The notes under the pieces are model-generated. The model searched no databases. It was not told the DNA's origin and worked only from the letters and a program-made list of their open reading frames with translations. A program made the position numbers and the translations under genes. A stretch of 64,000 nt of DNA from Hydractinia symbiolongicarpus. Its lineage: Eukaryota > Cnidaria > Hydrozoa > Anthoathecata > Hydractiniidae. Below are positions 33,909-47,100 of this stretch, piece after piece. Location: positions 18,097,001 through 18,161,000 of the forward strand of contig NC_079875.1 in assembly GCF_029227915.1 (NCBI RefSeq), read 5' to 3'. Each line of letters starts with the position of its first letter. The first letter of the stretch is position 1.

Positions 33909-34230
33909 ATGTGTTATCAAACAGTATGCAATAAATGTAACAAAAAGACTTGGAGTGGTAAAATGCGTTTCTTATATTGTTGTCCTTTTTCTTGTAATAT
34001 TGCAGATTTGAAATCACTCTTTGTCCAAGTTCATATTTTGAATTTCAACTACATCCAGGTGTGCTTTGTAGAATTTGAGTATATTGACCTGGTAAATATT
34101 TACCTGATATATATAACTAACAACTTTATAAGCATATATTTTTATTCCAGGTTGTGGCATGCATGCTGAGTCTGTTTTAAAGGGTGTACCAGAAGAAGAG
34201 AGATGTAAATGTCCAAGAGAATCAAAGTAA
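33909..34230 (+). CDS. Conserved small Cys-rich protein (42 residues)
   Basis: Two exons, 33,909-33,957 and 34,151-34,230, join in phase across a 193-base GT-AG intron (donor GTAAAA, acceptor TTTATTCCAG). The product has C-x3-C-x2-C, then KKTWSGCGMH, then a VLKGVPEEERCKC tail. This matches a family of very short proteins in animals and plants with the C-x2-C, TWxGCGxH and GVPxxxRC signature. It probably binds a metal ion, and I know no established function. An AG directly before the start (CTGCAG at 33,901-33,906) suggests an upstream non-coding exon. It is too short for routine gene callers. Confidence 0.75.
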
Positions 34231-37200
34231 TTTTGGTAATTATAACGCACATTTCCTTTCACATATTGATTGCATTGCCATGATTTAAATTTAATGCACT
34301 AGGCTTGTTGAGATTATGTACGTTATTTACTTATGATCCTTTATCAAGAAAGAATTCATTTTGACAGTATGATTTTTATAAAATGCGATATGTTTTTATT
34401 AATTTCATTATTTATCCATACAATGTTGTACAAACAAGTAGCCATTTTTGGTTCATAATAATTGGTTCACTATATTCGGCCTTAGTTCTGCACATTAATG
34501 ATTAAAGCAGTTCTTTTGTTTCTTTTTAGTTGTCAGATTTTGTGAAATATTGTATGAACTTGTTACTAAAAAGAATGGTAAGTTTGTGGCATGTATTTTT
34601 ATGTTGACGATGTCATAGTAGAGGGCATGTCAAATAATTTGAATTTGTGACCCCTAAATTTGGAAAAACTCCATTATTTAACATGAAAATTTCCTTTACA
34701 AAACTATAATAAACCTACCATAAACGTGCATAATTTTCTACTAAGTTGCCTTTTTTGTTTATCATAGTACTTCAAATAAACCGCCAGGGCGTTCTTACTT
34801 CCGACATTTGCATCATGTTTCCAATAAATGTTTCTCTAAGGGAGGCGCATTATTAGGAAGGGAGAGTTTAATCAAGGGGAGGGCTAAAAAGCACTTGTTC
34901 GTAGAATTAAAGAATATGTTGTGTGACGTATACTTTGTTCATCTCATCTTTTTGTTTAGAAAATTTAATGTATCATGTTGGTTTTATGTTATTAACAGAC
35001 ATCGGTTGGTTCACGCATATACACGTATAGATTTTGAGTGAATGTGAATGAATTTTGGTTGTTCATGCGGACAATGTTATAATATTTTCATGCACTGTAT
35101 ATATTGATGTTGAAGATATGTCTACTCTTTGTGATATACATGTTTTGATTGTGTTTTATCGAGAAAAACATTTCGGTGAATTCGATCCACCACTTTGATT
35201 TTTATTACCATGGTTACTAGAACACGGCGGGTAAAATTTTAAAAAAAAAGTCATTTTTTTCCAAAATAATTAAGGAAGTTAAAAAAGTGTATGCAGAATG
35301 TCAATCCGAAGTTAGGGAAACCGACGATTAATTCCCCGGGTGTTTAAATATTTCTTGTCGTGAAGGATTACGTTTCTAAGAATAAAGGTATTTATAGATT
35401 GGTAAATTTTGGATTAACGATTAGCGTCCACTTTTTGATTTGTTAGTTATTCCTTATACGGCTTCACCTGTCACGTTGTTGTGGTAAACAAATATTTTTA
35501 TCAATATTGGTTTGTTTAGAATTTTGTGTCAATTTTGCTTTTTTTTATCTCACGTATAAGTCGCCATCAAATTGGACGTTTTGCGCACAAGAAGAATGAA
35601 GATAAGAATTATAATAGAGTTATTGTACTGTGAGAAAGTTGTCAAGTAGCATTTCCGCGTTACTCTAGGTTACCTAATTGCTGGAAGCCTCCCCTTATTA
35701 CGAAGAAAGTTGGTAATCCATACCATGTAGAAAAAAATTAATAAAAGATTTTCGTTTGTGGTCTGAAATAGAAGGGGTCAGCAATAACTCGGGGTAATTT
35801 TTAATTGTTCGTCTTAAGTTATCAGACATCAATCGACTTGTTATCAGACCTACATCAAAGACCATGCCTGTAATTAATTCTGACTTTTATTTCTTGTGCT
35901 CACTAGTGTTCGTGATGTTTACTTTATTTAAAAATACACATCTTTTTCCCTCATTTCCCAATTTCATTAAAATTCTTTTTAATCTGGATAATAAGGAAGG
36001 GTAACCCCACGCCTGAATATGCTAACTAACTCTGTATACTTTTATTTTCTTTCCTTGAACGAAAAATACCATTAAAGAATGGCATAACGGCTTTTTTTAC
36101 CTTTTGAAATCTTTATACAGACACAATATAGTTAATGGACTTACATGATGCTTACATTCACAAAATAGGCGATAAATCCCAACCTCGATCCTAAGACCTG
36201 TTGTCCTCTTTTGCATATCGGACGGGGCGTGACCGAGTGACGTATTATCTTTCGCACAATTAAGTGGAAATTCTCAACCAATCACAGCTTGGAAAAAACC
36301 CAGCCTCCCTCAGGGCTTTTTCGTCAGACCTATCAATAAATGCAGCGCTTCTTCTCCGCTAGACTTTTTTTACTGCCTGCTCTGATCAAGCCGCGCTGAT
36401 ATAAAAAAATCAAATAAGAACTTTTTTTTGCAAGGTTTTTATATGCATAATTACTCGGGGGAAATTGTCCTACCTGGAAGGTAACCAGGTTACAATTATC
36501 CATGTGACAATTATCCAGGTTGAATTATAACTTAGAAGTAACATCCTAATAATCACGGAACTTCTTTTTTTTTTTTCTCCACGATAGAGTAGATGTTGAA
36601 TACAACAAGTCTTTCCCGCGTGTCGTGAGGCTGCAAATGCGGCATTAAATTTTCCTTAGTAAAATCCTACTGAAGTCATGTAGTACGCTTTTTCTCGTGC
36701 GAACCCGATAGATCTCTACATGACACCACAACAGTGTTATATGTTTCACGGCATATGCAGCACGGCATATGTAACACGATATATGTTATGTGCTTTGGAC
36801 ACACCTTTTTTCGGGTCGCTCGACTGTTCCGTAGTTCACGATCCGATCTTTATGCAATATATGTTCAATTTAGAATTTCAAACTTTTTTGCTTTTCCCGC
36901 CAAATGTTTGAAAAGAAAATGTACATCTTGTCTAGTCGAAACAAAGCTATCACAAAACTATTTCACCTGTATTTGTTGCACGATTGGAAACCAAGCTGTA
37001 GTTGTAAATCAAGCATAAAAGGAAAAAATAATCATTTTGACTTTTTCTTTCTCTGATTCTAGTGCTGTTGTTTTACTGACCTTCTTCAGCAACTACTTAG
37101 CAAACTAACCTCGTTTCTAGGAGGATCTGACTGGATGAAGGTCGCGTCTTGTTTAAATTCACAAACGTAGCTCAGCCCTGGATATGAAGTCGTGTGAAAA

Positions 37201-38090
37201 AAAAATTGTCGAATTGAGTACACAGGGAAAAGACTTCGATTTGGCAAAAAAGGTTGTTACCCGAAATAAACATTGGGATTTGTAACAATAATTCCAATTA
37301 AAAATCTACAACCAAAAAAAATGTTTAAAATGTTATTTTGGTGAATAATTTCAAGTGTTTTATTAAAAAATAAAACATTTGGTGATGTGACATTGAGTGA
37401 AGCGATACGAGGCCGGTGGCTGAGTTATCAAGCAAACGCGTTTAATAAAATCAAAAAAAAAAAAAAGGGTACGAAGTACCATAGCGATTTAGAATAGTTC
37501 GAGAATTTATTAATTTGATATTGAACTTTTAAGCCAGCGCTAATCCGTTAAAGATTTTCTTCGGATATTCAACAAGCAGAGATATCTTTCTCATTTAACA
37601 CAGTGCTTTGGGAGAAATGCTTGGAATTTTGGACATTGAGCTAAATTGATGTGCGACGCGAAATTCTCACCATATTTAGATTTTTGTAATAATTTCTTTC
37701 ACTAACTACCTCCCTTAATTTAAAGCAGCTATTTTTAAATTGGCCGACCTACTGTGTTTGAAAATAGAGTAATCTTCATACCTTAAATCTTTTCATTACT
37801 AACATACTTTAGGATCCTCCTCCGTCGTGTCATTAATTATCTGTGCCTTTCCACCTTTCAGCTTATTTCGTGCACCCTAGTATTGTAAGATATTTGACAA
37901 CGTGTTTTTGGGGTGCTGGGCCTTTGTTAACAATAACATGCCAGTTGGCAACCCCGTTCTCAGGGCATTTTGCCTTGTTGATGAAGTCTCCGTAAAAACG
38001 GCTTAGGGGCCACAGAATCCTGGGGACGAGGTTAACCAGTTGGAACACTCTTTCCCCAACTTTTCTGGCGCTAGTGTTTCCTATTGCTTG
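34231..38090. other. Intergenic, largely featureless
   Basis: No supported coding gene. A possible non-coding exon between a CTTTTTAG acceptor and a GGTAAGT donor lies at about 34,530-34,576 and might be 3' UTR of the small upstream gene. Scraps of the GGGGCGTTT element occur at 34,790-34,880, and a CCTCGTCCCC-type MITE at 37,950-38,031. Confidence 0.35.
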
Positions 38091-38094
38091 TTTT

Positions 38095-38425
38095 ACGTGT
38101 TTGTTTTGTTGGTTTTGTTGGTTTTGTTTGCTTGTTTTCTTTCTTTAGTTGTTTGTTTTGTTTTATTTATTTATTTATTTTAGTTATTTGTTGTTTGGTT
38201 TTTTATTCCATTATTTGTTTATTTGTTTATTTATATGTCTAGTTTATTTGCTTGTTGTTTGTTTGTTTCTTTCTTGATTGTTTTATTGTTGGCTTATTTG
38301 TTTATTTTTTTATTTATGTTTTTTCTTTATTTCTTTCTTTCCTTGTTGTTTGTTTGTTTTCTTATTTGCTTGTTCATTTCTTTATTTGTTTTGTATTTCT
38401 TCGCTTGTTTATTAATTTAGGGTTT
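38095..38425. repeat. T-rich low-complexity tract
   Basis: A long run of TGTT, TATT and TTTC tetranucleotides. Frames through it (38,223-38,446) give Phe/Leu-rich chance products. Confidence 0.85.
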
Positions 38426-38907
38426 ATAAAGGTTGTCAAATGCTAATATAAGCAAGGCTAAGGAGAATTATAATTATAATGCACGCTCGAAGTACATGAA
38501 GGATTATATCTTTAAACAGATTCAGTGACACAAATCTATTTAGCATTCAAAAGCGTTGTGACATTCAAAACAATACCCCAGCATTCTTTCAGTAGCTCAG
38601 TGATATTAGTATTATCTCATCTGCTGCCATGCCAATTATGAGAAGCATCACTGCATAATCCATTGTTTTGTTGCTCGAAGTAAAAACTAATTATATTCAC
38701 GTATATATAAGGTAATTGTCTGATTTTTGTCGCAATTAAAAACCTGTTGATGAATTTGTTATCGAATCTGTGTTGTTCACACTTAGTGTATAAATACTTT
38801 GAACGCAATACGTGAAGGATTATCATTGTGCAGTATTTGTTATTAGCAGGTAGAGGGTTATAGGAAACAACAATAACAACAGCCTATCTTTGTCAAAGAA
38901 GAAGAAA

Positions 38908-41900
38908 ATGAAGTTGATATTTGTATTTATGTTTTGTGTGAGTTTCGTATTCAGTTTAAGTGAGACTGAAATTAAAAACTTAAAGAAAGAGTTGGACGAA
39001 GGTATGTTTTGTTTTTTGTTGTCCTTTTTATTGCTTTTTTTCGATAGGAAATGAATCGCAGCTAGTGAGAAGACAATGTAATATATCTCGTCCACAAATT
39101 CTGCGCTGGAGAACTTCACGATGCAGAATACACACATAAAACACATTTAGTATTTCAAGAAATTCTTATTTTAACATTACGTTCCTTATTTAAACGCACA
39201 AGTAAATCAGTTTCACAACAAATATTTCACAGATTACGTTCGAAAATATCTTGCTTTTTTCAATGCGATATACCTACAGTGCACACCATTGTGATGCTCA
39301 CTGCAATCCAGCTATTTGGGAAAAAAAACATGCAAAAACTTGTCAATAATAATTTAAATTTAAAACTACTCTTTTACAATCCACGTGATCTTAAGCAGCG
39401 TGTACAGCTTTTTGAAGTGGCGCAAAAATATACCAAGCGTCCGATATAAATAATGCGAAAGTTGTAAACACACGTTCGCTGCTCAAAAAATAAATCGTGT
39501 CGTTACGGAAATACAAATTATTTAAAATCCGATGACTTTATTTAAATTGTATGATATAGTTATATAAGATCTATTATTTTTGTTTTAATTTTAAAAATAG
39601 CATTTGGCTACTCTGTTTCACAGTTTACCATGAAACGATCTGTTATATTTTCGATTTCAAAAACACTAACAAACAATTACTTTCCGCTAATATGCGGACA
39701 AAAATACACGCAATATCGGTGCGGGAGAAATGAACGATATGGGAGATTGTATAACGGGCGAAAACATAAACTCAGGCGACCCTATGAATTTTTCTAGTTA
39801 TGCATATTTGTTCCGACTTCTTGTCTTAAACACTTTCAAGATTTATTTCAAGATTATTTTTGGGCACTTATTTCTAATGCCGTCGTGAATCATGGAGAAT
39901 CATTCTAAAATACGTGGCGACGTGTATGTGATTAATTCTATTTTTGCTTTTTATGTATGGAAATAGTTCTAGAAAAGTTCTTATAGCTTTGTTAACCTAG
40001 TCGGGGAAGGATAAGTCGATACATTGGCATTTTTAAATTCCCGCCGAAAAGCCTGTCAAGCTTTATTTTTTCATACATAGTCAAGAATGTTTTTTGTTAA
40101 AGTTTATCGATTTTTTTTATTGTTTCAAACGTTAATTTTTTATTAAGATATAACATTATTTTTTTTTTATAAACAATCAATTTTAATTACAAAACACGAC
40201 GTTGGAACGCGTTCATAAAATTTCCCTTGCTATTACTAAAGTCTAAGTGTGTATTTCCTGGTTTTTTGAATTTCTACCTTCAGAGCATCTTTTAAATTTG
40301 TGGAGCTGAATTTAAGCAAATAAATTGGAAGTGTGTGTCTACATCTTCTAAAAAACTTTTTAGATCTTTTTTTAACCTGAGAGACTGAAAAAAACATATT
40401 GGAATTTTGTCTTAAAAATTCAGAATATATTTTCTAAAAAGCTAAGAATACTATAAATATATCCTTGATTTTGCGTAGAAAGTTAAATAAAACGACTTTT
40501 TATTACCAAGTCTTTTTAGTCAAGTTGTTTTTTTAAATCCGTATCTAAATTGAGAAAACACCAAATGTGTCGCCTTCTTCATTGACTACGTGTATTCCAC
40601 CAAATTTCCCAATCACTTTATTCACATGTACAATACTCGTGTATGAGAATGTGTTAAGAATAATTCCAGGTATTATCAAATAATTCTTCTACTATAGAAG
40701 TTATACAAATCCCTTTGCTAGTATAGTATTCGTAAATAAATGTTTTCTTCTTAAGCTCATTTAAGCAGAATTGTTGAGATTTTAAAATACTTCAAAAGTA
40801 CGAGCTCGAGGCATGTGTTATTATCTATTAGTGCAACTGCTGCTTGAGAAAGAGCAGTGACCTTTCAGTTAAACGCCCAGGATCTAAGCGCCCCAATATT
40901 TAAACATGGACCCAGGGCGTTTATTTGGGACTTTATGACAGCGATTACGGATGTTAAAAAAAAGCTCAAAACGTTTAAATCATTACACAATTTCTTTAGT
41001 AATACCTCTTTCATAAGTTGCTCCCTCCCATAGCGCCAGAATTTATCCTGACGGTAATTTATCCTTATTATCATAATTTCAACACGGCATCATCATTATC
41101 AAATGTCCATTTTGTAAAATTTTAATTACTAAGTTGAAGGACGTAGAAATAACACTGACTTTTTCGCATCCAGTGAGAGGGAGGAGCTAGTGAAATACTT
41201 ACTCTAACACAATAGAGCCTTACACAGTCTGTATATCAATTCACATGTCTACTGCTCAACCTTAATTTTTAAATATTTCTACGTTTTACTTTTGTTAGAG
41301 AAAGTCAGTACAAATCCAACCTATCTGTTTTATCCTTTGACCGAAGGTCATGAGGCGCTTAACTTCGATCCCAGGGTTTTTTTTTTCTTTCTGACAATCT
41401 CAGATAGATTCTGGCCGTCCCTGTTTGTCAGAAAGAGAAAACGAGCCATGGGAAGGAGGTTGTGAGACGCTGTATGTTTTACAAAAAAAAATAGAGTAGC
41501 CGTGGCATTAAAGCGCCATATTGAATAGTAAATTCCACGCAAATCCCGTATGCTTAAGTGCAGACTAATTTTGTTTAGTACCAATGCTCAGGTGTGGAAT
41601 CGAAGTTGCCTTAGTATTTAGTTCTGGACAACTTCAGTTCCAATTATAATCTAGCATTAAATCTGGGAGGACTGCTTACACTAAACATCTTTTAATTTGA
41701 TAAACTGTTTATCTGCTTATCCCTACCATGAATACAGAGTATTAACAAGATTAATGTAAACACACTAAAATCAGAAGTGAGAAAGATAGTGTACAAAACA
41801 CGATAAATTCCAGTGTATTTTTGTTATTTTAAATCTTTAGAATGTCCTTTGATGTAGTCTGTAGAAAAGTGACAGTCTAAAATCTAGGCCGCGTATATGC

Positions 41901-44123
41901 TGACCTGAAAATCACATTTTACCGATTACGATACTAAATGTTATCAACTTATGACGACAAGTTGTTTCTTGGTTGTCATTAGCATTTAGTAGACATTTAA
42001 TCTTTACTGTGCATGCCGCACAAGCATTCATACAGCTGAAGTAATACCTTCTATTACTACAAAAAAAGAACGCAGCTGTGAAGCATTTCACTGTTTACAA
42101 TGTTAAAGTGCACGTGCTTCTTCTTGTTTGGTCAGCATCGGGTATGTGGTAGAATGGATAAGTGGGTTTTTTATGCGAAAATTCCATACTTTATTAGTTA
42201 ATAACAAGTTAAATTCACTACTACTGCGCATGTGCACAAACGTACAGCTCATGTTTGCCCAACGAAATTTCATTGCGGTTTGAAATCACATTTGGAATCT
42301 ACGTAAAGGTTACGTAAGAAACCATATAAATAATTAGATAAATTGTTTTTAATATTTTTTGCCCGTGCATTTTTGATGAAAGGCACATGAAGGGCAACTC
42401 CTGACAATGTATGTCTTGGTGATAAAATACTCCGACGAAAAGGTTGTAGAAAACTTCAAAAACTTTGATACTTCTAGCATGTTTTCTAACCAGACGTGTT
42501 GTGACATATCAAAACATGTTATAATCTTTATAATTAGCGGTTAATAGTAAATCGCGATAAGTTTATTAAAACCTGAATTAAACTTGTTTTGATGTTATTA
42601 TAATCGGATCTAGTTGACGCATGATGCACCCTTACTCAATGACCAGTCAAAGAAGACTTAAATGCGATCACTAATCGACTTTGCTTTTATCTGATTTGAT
42701 GGATTAACCAATTAAATTGGTCATCACAGCGTTTCAGATGGCATAAAAAAAATTATTTTTCTTTATTTTCTTGGTATGTACAAACAGACACGTGAAAAAG
42801 AGAATACATTAAATCGAAAGTCCGAACTTGTATAAAAATGAACAACCCGGTCCAGATTATACTTTTTAGGTACGCTTCTTCTTATCAAAATCACCTTATG
42901 TCGCTTTTGACAATTCAAATTGGAAAAACTCAAAAGAGTGCTGATGTGAAATGTGATAAAAGAATGCTTAAGATTTTGAAACAATATTCAATAGTTTCCA
43001 ACACAAAATTGTGGTAATAGGTTCTTGTTTACATTTTTTAAGCTCAAAACTAAACTGGGAGCTTAGTCGTATATTCAATGGTTGCACTTTTTCAAGACGG
43101 GGGAATTTTTAAAATAATTTTGATACCATGTTATTTATGGGGGTACTAAATTTATATACTGTGGTTCATGCATCCACAAGGCTCGACAAAGACTGACTAA
43201 AAACTCTCAATTATTTCAAAATTACATATTAGCAGTAAGACAATAAGTGTAGGCAGGCTTCCTTAGTTTGAAAACTTCAATTTTTCAAACTTTGTGGTTT
43301 TGTATTTTTCTGAAAGACTCTTTTTATCACTAGAAATGACAAAGTTGGAATCCGCAAAGGACAAGAAAAGTGTTGACAACAATCAAATTGCAACAGTAGT
43401 GCAAAAGGATGATGGTAAACTTGCCTTATAATGTTTTCATCTTAAATTTTCGTAATTTTATTTATTTTTATTTTTCAAAACGATCAGAAAGCCAGCTCAA
43501 CCTAAGCGGCCCTATATCTGAACTAAACGCCTTCAGTCAATTTTGTGTGTCTAAAAATTGCCAATGCATTAACAGCATTGGCAATTTTTAGGCGTCAATG
43601 TTTTAAATTTGGATGAATTTTAAAAAAACACATCTGAAAGTTGACTTGAAATATACATAAAATGATCTCTGCTTATCTAATTACCAGCTTCTGTGATCTG
43701 CTACAACCACGAATCAACGTTTTTTTTTCACGTTTCTACTTTACGTTTAACCCAAAAAAGAGAGTTAAAAAAAGCAGTATTTAACCGCTCCATATTTTAA
43801 ATAAATGAATACACTTTATATTTGAATTGTAGATATCGATGGGTTATTGACAAAATTAGTACTAACTGATGACTTGCGTAGTGGCACATCTAAGCGTGAT
43901 GACGTCAGCATCGAATACCAATGTAACTAAATCTTCATTACACATTCTCAACGGTTTCTTATTGTCGTCGTCCTTGTCATTGTCGTCGTTTTCATTGTCG
44001 TTGTCGTTTTTTATTTTCGTTTTCGTTGTCGTCGTTGACGTTGTCGTTGTTGTTGTTCTCGTTGTCGTTGTCGTTGTGGTTGTCGTCGCCGCTGTCGTTG
44101 TGGTGTTGTTGTTTTCGTTGTCG

Positions 44124-44188
<65 letters not shown>

Positions 44189-47100
44189 GCTACACCTCTT
44201 TTGCACATATTAATTTTTAATCTTCTCATATACCAACACTACCATGACTTCTCCGCATGCGTGTATATATTTAGTGTTACTTCAATGAGAGGTGTTTCCT
44301 ATCATCCTTGTATGCACTTTGTCTTTTTTTAGCTGCACTTAACAGTCTTCTCAAGCATTTCACCAAAAAGAAAAAGCATAAAACTATTGGTAAGATGCGA
44401 CGTCATCAATACATATCAGTTTAAGAGCTTTCGTAGAGACATCTTGCAGGGTTTATAAGCTAGCAAAAAAATCTGGCAATTGGCTTTCAAATTTTTATTT
44501 AGATTTTAATGGCCTGTTTTGGAGGCTTACCGGTACTTGTTCCTTTTTAGATAAATTTTTCATTTTAGCAAAAGAAACTGAACCGACTAAAAAATCTTCT
44601 GAAAATGCTGGTCTGTATTTTTTGTTGTTGTTGTTGTTATTATTGTCATTGTTTTTGTAGTATTAAAATTGGATTTTATTTAGTTTTACTATACCGTTGT
44701 TAAACTCAAACACACGATGTAGCAACCTTGTCCCCAGGGTTGACAACTTTGAAAAAGAGACAATAGGTCCTGGGATCGAGGTTGTTGACAAATTTTCAAT
44801 AAAGCGAAACAAGCGAAATTTTTCGTAAATTTTTTAGTGAAAACAATCTATATTGAACGAATGCACCTAAAATGTAAACGTGTACAAGAAAATGAGTTTT
44901 CCACCCTCTTCCCCAGCGTTTTTTTGCCTTATTGATATGAGAAATGTCTTCTCTCATATCAAAAAGACAAAAAAAACCTGGGAACGAGGGTGTAGTAGCC
45001 TCGTACCAAGGGTGATCGCTACTGTTATATTACTACGGGTGATATTTAACCCAGAATTTTTCGATCTGCTTGGTGACACGTGCTTCAATAACTTTTAGAT
45101 GAGGCATTGTTGAAAATGATGATTGGAAAGGAAAAATCCAAGAAAGAAACAGGTTATCTATTTATATTTTGATTGATTAAAGTGTAGTTCACTCAAATCA
45201 TGCATTAAGAAAACTTCGCCCTTTAAAACGCCGTTTTGAAAACGCGCATTAGATACTTACCTGGTACATTCTGCGTGGAGTTATGAAGGAAAAAAACTCG
45301 ATAAGCCAAGTATATGAATATTGTTGTACCTGTTATAAAAACACCCGCGATGGAGGATTAATTCTTTCGCGAAACTTTTTATAATATTTTCTTTTATTTA
45401 TTTTATATATTTTTTTTTATTATCAACATATTTAATTATTTTATATTACCTGGCTTTAAGAATTATAACAGAGTTTACAATTAAAAGAATGTACACAAAG
45501 TTATTTATCTTTATCCTAGCGGATGACGACTTTATAAAGCTTCTTTTGGAAAAAGATAAAAGCGAGAAACGAGGAAACGGTACACAGATTTATAGCGTCC
45601 ACAACCATTCCTTACTTTTGATGCATAATATTAATTTTATATTTTAATTACTTTTCCTGTTATTTATCCCAGCCCATCCCAACCTAGCCCAGCCAAGCCA
45701 GCCCAAAAAGTAGTTTTCAACAAATCAAAAATCCAAAAACTCGAAGCATTTGATTTTGTTATCACCAAAAACAAATTTTAAAATGGAGAAGAAATTTCTT
45801 GGAAGCGAGGAAGACCGTAATGCTAATATCAAAAAATTTTTTAGATTTTTTGAATATATGATCGAATGTTCCCATCTTATGTATGTCGAAAATGATAGAT
45901 CCAGTTTAAATTGCAGGGAGTGGGGAGGGGGATAGAAGGAGGAAGATATGAAAGACGTGCGTCTCATTAGCAGAGCTACTTTAACAAATGCTCAGATTAC
46001 TAAGTTAAGTCAACCCTGTTAACTAAAAAATAAAAAGCTAGCGTGACTAAGCGTTAACTACAATCTCTTCCAAAGGGCTTCTTTTTTGCTTTCTGCAGCG
46101 ACATATCAGAAAGCGAAAAGGAAGACTTAGGGACGAGATTGCGTTAACTATTTACTCAATGTGAATATAATAAAAACTGTATAATATGAAAACACAAATT
46201 TGAACATATAGATGCACCATGTCGGGATGAGATTGACAATTGTGAGCAATGGAAGCCGTATTGTGCGACACACAAATCCACACTGGAACGATCTTGCAGC
46301 AAAACATGCGAATATTGTAGTAAGTTAAAAGTAGCAGTTCTTATCAACCTCGTCCCCAGAGCCTTTTGCCTTTTTGACATCAAGACCGGGTAGCAGTTTT
46401 GACATAGGTAACAAACCCTGGGGACGAGGATAAGTTCTTATCAAGGGTCGTGTAAGGAAAGAACTTAACGGCTGATTTCAGGTCTAAAAAATTCTACTAG
46501 AAAATAATGTGGTTAGTAATTTCCACAAAAAAACGCGCTCTTTTTCCTTCTTTTTTTTTAATTTTTTCCCATTTTTTAACCGTTATCGAAAACAAATGCA
46601 ACAGAGAGTCTATTTTATTCGCGCTCTTTAAATGAAATCAGCAAATTGATCTCATTTATTCCCGTTAACAAACCAGAGACCTTTTCACAAGAATTAATGA
46701 ATTTTCCAGTTCATTTTCTTTACTTTTGTTACATTCTTCACTCTGGTTAAAAGTTTTACTCAACGTATTTTATTTTTAAAGTTTCTGAGTAGAAGCCATC
46801 TTTGTTGATTTGTTTTTACATTATTGCTTTATCGCCAGTTTTTACAGCTTCTGATTGGATGAAAATATTTTCTTTTTTTGATTTTGAATACGAGTTAAAA
46901 TATTATTACTCAACCTCAAACAAGAAAAAAAGAAAATTAGAAATTAACACTGCGCATGCCCAGTATTCAAAAAAAAAAAAATTGAGCAGAATATGGCGTT
47001 GAATCAGCTCTTCAGTTCTTATGCCAGTAAGGAGCAAAAGGACTTGGTACCAAAAAATTATTTTAAAATATTTTTTCAAATACAAAAACCTAGACGAAAT

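Noticed and set aside
36720-37018. Overlapping 63- and 94-codon frames
   Set aside because: Driven by short ATATGTxxCACG repeats, with no domain, signal peptide or splice support.
38223-38446. Phe/Leu-rich membrane-like proteins
   Set aside because: They arise from the T-rich low-complexity tract; codon content is that of the repeat.
43862-44229. Asn-, Thr-, Val/Leu- and Cys-rich frames on both strands
   Set aside because: All follow the trinucleotide tract in an intron of the ShK-domain gene.
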